This document shows, in pieces, positions 21,836 through 29,604 of a stretch of 29,604 bases of DNA. The notes under the pieces are model-generated. The model ran no database searches, was not told where the DNA came from, and saw only the letters and a list, made by a program, of their open reading frames with translations. Position numbers and translations under genes: made by a program. Numbering within the stretch: the first letter of the stretch is position 1; each line of letters begins with the position of its first letter. The DNA is taken from contig CALZHQ010000025.1 of NCBI GenBank assembly GCA_945787295.1, forward strand, positions 1-29,604. Direction: 5' to 3'. This DNA comes from an uncultured Desulfuromonadales bacterium. GTDB lineage: Bacteria; Desulfobacterota; Desulfuromonadia; Desulfuromonadales; Geopsychrobacteraceae.

Positions 21836-22972
21836 ATGCTGCAACAGGAACTGACCCATCAACAGGAACCGATCCAAGAACAGAAAAAAAAGAACCTGTT
21901 GGTCGTCGATGATGAACCGATCATCTGTCAGCTTTGCGCCCGGGCCCTGAGTAACTTTGAAGTCCTGCAGGCCCATGACGGCCGGCAAGCACTGAACATG
22001 CTGGAAAAACATGAGATCGACATCATCCTCAGTGATGTCATGATGCCAAACCTCAGTGGCCTCGACCTGCTTCGCACCGTAAAAGACCAACAACCGGATA
22101 TGGCCATCATCCTGATGACCGGCTACACTGACAAAGATGTTATTCTACAGGCGCTAAAAGCCGGCGCCGACGATTTCATCAGTAAGCCGATTAACCTTCT
22201 GCAGTTACGCACGACCGTCGACAAGGTCCTCGACAAAGTCCTGATGCGCAAAGAGCTGGCCAACCTGAAGCAGCTCGACCGGTTGAAAAGCGACTTTCTC
22301 GGTCTCATCTCGCACAAACTGAAAACTCCGGCGACTGCCATTTCCCTCTTTATTCAAAATATTGCCGACGGAATCGGCGACCCAAGCGAAGAGGGTTTTC
22401 AAAAAATGCTGTCATTGGTACAGGCGGAAACCCTGCATCTGGAACACCTGATTCAAGATCTGCTCTATTTCAGCAACGTCATCCTTCAGGAAGGGCAACT
22501 GCAGCTGGAACCGGTCGAACTCGGCCGGGTTGCCCGCCAAGTCGCCACCAGTCTGGAGCCGGCAGTCGCCAGTCGCCAGATTGACTATCAGATTTTAATC
22601 GAGCCCCCGCTTCCTTCCAAACCACTGCCCCTTGATCGCGAGCGGATCGCCTTTGCCATCCGCGCACTCTTGGATAACGCCATCAAGTTCACCCCTGTAG
22701 AAGGGTCGGTCACCATCGAAGGCCGGGTCGAGGAAAAGCGGGTTCTGTTGCAGGTTCGCGACACCGGGTGCGGCATCCCCCCAGAAGAAATATCTAAAGT
22801 TTTCAATAAGTTCTACCAGGTTGACAAGGAAAACACTGGTCAGATTCGCGGTTTCGGGCTCGGTCTTTACTATGCGCGTGATTTTATCCGCAAGATGGGT
22901 GGCAAACTGTACCTTGACAGTCAACCAAGCCTGGGAACTGTGGCAACAATCGAATTTCCGCTTCCAGAATAG
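21836..22972 (+). CDS. Receiver domain fused to histidine kinase
   Basis: 378 residues from an ATG at 21836 with only GGAG near 21827. The N-terminal receiver has LLVVDDEPII, the phosphoacceptor D67 in ILSDVMMP, T95 in LMTGYTD and K117 in ISKP. A linker leads to the kinase: LISHKLKTPAT with H160, the N box LLDNAIKFTP, G1 RDTGCGIPPEE, F box NKFYQVD and G2 GFGLGLYYARDFI. The receiver-then-kinase order without membrane or sensory domain marks a cytoplasmic relay protein that takes a phosphate from another kinase and changes its own kinase activity. No partner is adjacent; the GAF kinase at 8643 is the nearest orphan kinase. Confidence 0.9.
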   Translation: MLQQELTHQQEPIQEQKKKNLLVVDDEPIICQLCARALSNFEVLQAHDGRQALNMLEKHEIDIILSDVMMPNLSGLDLLRTVKDQQPDMAIILMTGYTDKDVILQALKAGADDFISKPINLLQLRTTVDKVLDKVLMRKELANLKQLDRLKSDFLGLISHKLKTPATAISLFIQNIADGIGDPSEEGFQKMLSLVQAETLHLEHLIQDLLYFSNVILQEGQLQLEPVELGRVARQVATSLEPAVASRQIDYQILIEPPLPSKPLPLDRERIAFAIRALLDNAIKFTPVEGSVTIEGRVEEKRVLLQVRDTGCGIPPEEISKVFNKFYQVDKENTGQIRGFGLGLYYARDFIRKMGGKLYLDSQPSLGTVATIEFPLPE

Positions 22973-23099
22973 TCCAACCCTCCTAACAAATTAACTTTTC
23001 GCCGCCAAATCAGCACCGTAAAGCTTTTTTTCCGCTCCTTCTTTGTGTTATATTTCATCTTTTTCTTCAGCTGGCACGTTAATTTGTTCGGGAGGATGC

Positions 23100-23626
23100 A
23101 TGTTCAAGGGAACAACGATCTGCTGTGTTCGTCGGGGAGATGAAGTCGCCTTGGCCGGTGACGGGCAGGTCAGTCTCGGTAATACCGTCATGAAGCATGG
23201 GGCCCGCAAGATCCGCCGCCTTTATCAAGACCAGGTTCTAGCAGGGTTTGCCGGCAGTACCGCCGATGCCTTTACCCTGTTCGAAAAGTTTGAGGCCAAG
23301 CTGCAGGAATTTCGCGGCAACCTGCCGCGGGCCGCGGTCGGCTTGGCCAAGGACTGGCGCACCGACCGAATCCTGCGCCGTCTCGAAGCGCTGCTGATCG
23401 TCGCCGACAAAGACACTTCGCTGGTGATTTCCGGTGCCGGCGACGTCATCGAACCGGACGACGGTGTCTCTGCCATCGGTTCCGGCGGCAGCTTTGCCCT
23501 GGCCGCAGCACGGGCCATGCTCAAACACTCAGAACTGCCGGCAGAGAAGATCGTCGAAGAAGCGCTAAAGATTGCTGCGGAAATCTGCATTTACACCAAC
23601 GACAAGATCGCTGTTGAGGTTATTAA

Positions 23627-23630
<4 letters not shown>
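23100..23630 (+). CDS. hslV: ATP-dependent protease peptidase subunit HslV
   Basis: 176 residues. The ATG at 23100 has GGAGG (23091-23095) before it and gives [12 protein letters not shown], the usual family start; the longer frame from 23043 adds an unrelated stretch. HslV is the proteasome-like double-hexamer peptidase fed by HslU. After removal of MFKG the N-terminal Thr (T5) is the nucleophile. [33 protein letters not shown] and [14 protein letters not shown] are all conserved. Its TGA overlaps the GTG of hslU. No clear heat-shock sigma-32 promoter is visible upstream. Confidence 0.97.
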
Positions 23631-27087
<3,457 letters not shown>

Positions 27088-27095
<8 letters not shown>

Positions 27096-27999
27096 AGACT
27101 TCCTTTGCCTTTCCGACTGGTCGCTGGAGGATCTGGAAAAGATCTTCGCCCTGGCCAAAGAGCTGAAAGCGAAGCAGAAAGAAGGCACCCCGCACACACT
27201 GCTCGAAGGACAGACCCTCGGCATGCTGTTCGAAAAGAGCTCGACCCGGACCCGCGTTTCCTTTGAGGTCGGCATGTTCCAGCTCGGCGGCCATGCCCTG
27301 TTCCTGGCCTCCGGCAACACCCAGATGGGCCGCGGCGAACCGATCAAGGATACGGCCCGCTGCATGGCCCGTTACTGCGATGGCATCATGATTCGGACCT
27401 ATTCGCAGACCGCCGTCGAGGAATTCGCCGAGAACTGCTACGTACCGGTGATCAACGGCCTGACCGACATGTACCACCCCTGCCAGGTGATGGCCGACCT
27501 GCTGACCGTCAGCGAGCACAAAGAAAATTACCGTAACCTCACGTACTGCTGGATCGGTGACGGCAACAACATGGCCAACAGCTGGATCAACGCCGCAGCG
27601 ATTTTCGGCTTCGAACTGCGCGTCGCCACCCCCAAAGGCTACGAAGCAAACTCCGAGGTAATCGCCCGGGCGGAAAAGGCCGGTGCCAAGCTGGTCTTCA
27701 CCAACGACCCGAAGGAAGCGGCCGCCGGTGCCGATGTGCTCAACACCGACGTCTGGGCGAGCATGGGCCAGGAAGAAGAGCAGGCCGAGCGGGAAAAGGC
27801 CTTTGATGGTTTCCAGATCAACGGCGAACTGGTCAAGCTGGCCGACCCGAACTGCGTGGTCATGCACTGCCTGCCGGCCCACCGCGATGAAGAGATCACC
27901 GACGAGGTGATCGAAGGCCCACACTCGATCATCTTCGATGAAGCGGAAAACCGGCTGCATGTGCAGAAGGCGATCATGGCTACTTTGATGGCACGGTAA
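27088..27999 (+). CDS. argF: Ornithine carbamoyltransferase
   Basis: 303 residues from the ATG at 27088, with AGGAG (27076-27080) inside argD; the frame from 27064 is longer but unlikely. ArgF makes citrulline from ornithine and carbamoyl phosphate in the cytoplasm. The carbamoyl-phosphate site SSTRTRVSFE, MYHPCQVMAD and the ornithine site HCLPAHR are intact, with DVWASMGQE before it. Anabolic rather than catabolic use follows from the argB-argD-argF context. Confidence 0.97.
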
Positions 28000-28003
28000 G
28001 CAG

Positions 28004-28708
28004 ATGCAGATCACCTGTCCCAACTGCAACTACAGCAAAGATATCGATCCGGCGCTGCTGCCGCCGGAGTTGACCAAGGCGACCTGCCCGAAGTGTGACA
28101 CCAGCTTCGCACTGCCGGGCAGAGAGCAGGCGGTCACCGCGGCAACACCGCAGAGCAAACCGGAGTCAACGGCCAGCATCACGGCTGGGCCACAAATCAC
28201 CTGCCAAGTCTGCGGTAACATTCAGGGTCCAGCAAGCCACTGCACAAACTGTGGGGTGGCATTTGTCGCCACCGCAACTGAGGTACCGACTCAACAGTAT
28301 GCCGGCTTCTGGATTCGCGTGGTCGCCTCGCTGCTGGATGGTGCCATCCTCTTCGTCGTCCAGTTCGCGCTCGGCTTTCTGTTGGCCATGGCCGGCCTGG
28401 CCGCCGGAGCCGGGGCCGGCGAGGAAGTCAGCGGACTGGTGATGCTGTTCGGCTACCTTGTCAGCTTCGCCTACTACATCATCTTTACTGGTCACTGTGG
28501 TCAGACCCCGGGCAAGATGGCACTGCGGATCAAAGTGATCCGCACCGATGGCTCCGACATCAGTTACGGCAAGGCCGCGTTTCGCGAAGTGATCGGCAAA
28601 TTTATTTCCGGAATTATTTTGTGTATCGGCTACCTGATGGTCGCCTTCGATGAAAAGAAGCAGGGCCTGCACGATCGGATGGCCGATACCTACGTGATTA
28701 AACTATAA
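28004..28708 (+). CDS. Double zinc-ribbon RDD-family membrane protein
   Basis: 234 residues; the ATG at 28004 is four bases past argF. The N-terminus has a first zinc ribbon (C5, C8, C28, C31; ITCPNCNYSKDID and TCPKC) like the MJ0042 type, and a second (C67, C70, C80, C83; CQVCG and CTNCG). The rest is an RDD domain, named for its conserved Arg and two Asp: GFWIRVVASLLDGAIL with R105 and D112, and a late HDRMADTYVI. About three membrane spans (~104-128, 144-163, 197-215) are visible. RDD proteins have been linked to ion or small-molecule transport in a few cases, but the function here is unknown. Its place within an arginine operon is unexplained by the sequence. Confidence 0.88.
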   Translation: MQITCPNCNYSKDIDPALLPPELTKATCPKCDTSFALPGREQAVTAATPQSKPESTASITAGPQITCQVCGNIQGPASHCTNCGVAFVATATEVPTQQYAGFWIRVVASLLDGAILFVVQFALGFLLAMAGLAAGAGAGEEVSGLVMLFGYLVSFAYYIIFTGHCGQTPGKMALRIKVIRTDGSDISYGKAAFREVIGKFISGIILCIGYLMVAFDEKKQGLHDRMADTYVIKL

Positions 28709-28751
28709 AACCAGGCTTGCCTAACCAGAGCCTGTCTCAAGGAGAAAAGAT

Positions 28752-29604
28752 ATGAGTAAAAAAGGTCAAATCAAAAAAGCGGTACTCGCCTATTCCGGCG
28801 GTTTGGATACCTCGATCATCCTCAAATGGCTGGTCGAAGAATACGGCTGTGAAGTGGTCGCCTTCTCGGCCGACCTGGGCCAGGGTGAAGAACTGGATCA
28901 CATTCCAGAGAAAGCTAAGGCAACAGGTGCCAGCGCCTGCTACATCGAAGACCTGCGCGAAGAGTTTGTCCGCGATTTCGTCTTCCCGATGTTCCGCGCC
29001 AACGCTATATACGAAGGCCGTTACTTCCTCGGCACCTCGATCGCCCGGCCGCTGATCGCCAAGAAGCAGATGGAGATCGCCGCTGCCGAAGGTGCTGATG
29101 CGGTCTCTCACGGCGCCACCGGTAAAGGCAACGACCAGGTCCGTTTCGAGCTCGGCTACTACCACTTCGATCCGGCAGTCAAGGTCATCGCCCCCTGGCG
29201 CGAGTGGGATCTGAACAGTCGTACCGCCCTGGAAGAATATGCCAAGAAGCACGGCATTCCGGTGCCGACCAGCAAGAAGAACCCTTGGAGTTCCGACCGC
29301 AACCTGCTGCACATTTCCTTCGAGGGTGACATTCTGGAGGACCCCTGGGCCGAAGCACCTGAGCACATGTACGTGCTCAGCGTTTCCCCGGAAGAGGCTC
29401 CCGACGCTCCGGAATTTGTCGAGATTGAGTTTAAAAATGGCGACCCGATTTCAGTAAACGGTGAAGAACTCTCCCCAGCTAGCCTGTTGGCCAAGCTAAA
29501 TGAGTTGGGCGGCAAGCACGGTATCGGCCGCGTCGACCTGATGGAAAACCGCTACGTCGGCATGAAGAGCCGCGGCGTCTACGAGACCCCGGGCGGCACC
29601 ATCC
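28752..29604 (+). CDS. argG: Argininosuccinate synthase (5' part)
   Basis: 284 codons visible before the right edge, of about 400 in the family. The ATG at 28752 follows AAGGAG (28739-28744). ArgG joins citrulline and aspartate with [14 protein letters not shown] (residues 11-21) is the PP-loop ATP site. [38 protein letters not shown] and [13 protein letters not shown] are the expected substrate blocks. No break is seen in the visible part. It is probably co-transcribed with argF through the RDD gene, with a 43-base gap. Confidence 0.97.
   Translation, partial: MSKKGQIKKAVLAYSGGLDTSIILKWLVEEYGCEVVAFSADLGQGEELDHIPEKAKATGASACYIEDLREEFVRDFVFPMFRANAIYEGRYFLGTSIARPLIAKKQMEIAAAEGADAVSHGATGKGNDQVRFELGYYHFDPAVKVIAPWREWDLNSRTALEEYAKKHGIPVPTSKKNPWSSDRNLLHISFEGDILEDPWAEAPEHMYVLSVSPEEAPDAPEFVEIEFKNGDPISVNGEELSPASLLAKLNELGGKHGIGRVDLMENRYVGMKSRGVYETPGGTI

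Noticed and set aside
22973..23099. Heat-shock (sigma-32-like) promoter for hslVU
   Set aside because: A TATATT lies at 23049-23054 but no matching -35 or sigma-32 consensus is present.

Overview
The window reads as a bacterial chromosome segment of moderate-to-high GC with dense, mostly plus-strand operons. The order pgpA-cinA-thpR-recA-pilT-recX-alaS, followed by hslVU and an argBDF-argG run, together with larBC, a NapH-type ferredoxin and a PEP-CTERM protein, points to a Desulfuromonadia-type organism (Geobacter/Desulfuromonas relatives). This is inference from gene content and order; no rRNA is present to test it.

Layout. 1-98: start of a minus-strand flavodoxin-fold NAD(P)H oxidoreductase. 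423-1576: three small plus-strand genes rich in cysteine (unknown 172-aa protein, 47-aa membrane peptide, AhpD/CMD-like protein). 1784-1939: a 51-aa membrane protein on the minus strand, framed by two copies of an 11-base repeat. 2143-2652: darP (minus). 2792-3517: polyferredoxin membrane protein with a near-consensus promoter. 3583-4182: PEP-CTERM protein (minus). 4342-8626: HD protein, larB, larC, pgpA, cinA in one tight operon. 8643-10689: GAF histidine kinase overlapping thpR. 10753-13446: recA, pilT, recX. 13447-19075: an accessory island. 19076-21718: alaS. 21836-22972: REC-histidine kinase. 23100-24958: hslVU. 24997-29604: argB, argD, argF, an RDD membrane protein, and the 5' part of argG.

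The most interesting part is the four-gene island at 13821-18715, inserted between recX and alaS, which are normally neighbours in this group. It encodes (1) a SIR2-like plus TIR protein whose SIR2 half lacks the usual catalytic Asn and His while the TIR half keeps its Glu; (2) an nSTAND-type P-loop NTPase with one membrane segment, a coiled coil and a C-terminal FGE/SUMF1 domain lacking the active-site cysteine pair; (3) a lipoprotein; (4) a leaderless endolysin-like protein with two peptidoglycan-binding repeats and an M15 peptidase. This looks like an envelope-linked, NAD-depleting conflict system, possibly with a lysis arm.

The island is bounded on its left by a decayed second copy of the alaS promoter, ribosome-binding site and first 12 codons (13454-13602). 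The intact version lies on its right (18968-19114). The island therefore arrived by an event that duplicated or replaced the alaS 5' end. No integrase or transposase is visible.

The rest is housekeeping: nickel-pincer cofactor synthesis (larBC) beside pyridine-nucleotide recycling (cinA), DNA repair (recA/recX), twitching motility (pilT), protein quality control (hslVU) and arginine synthesis.
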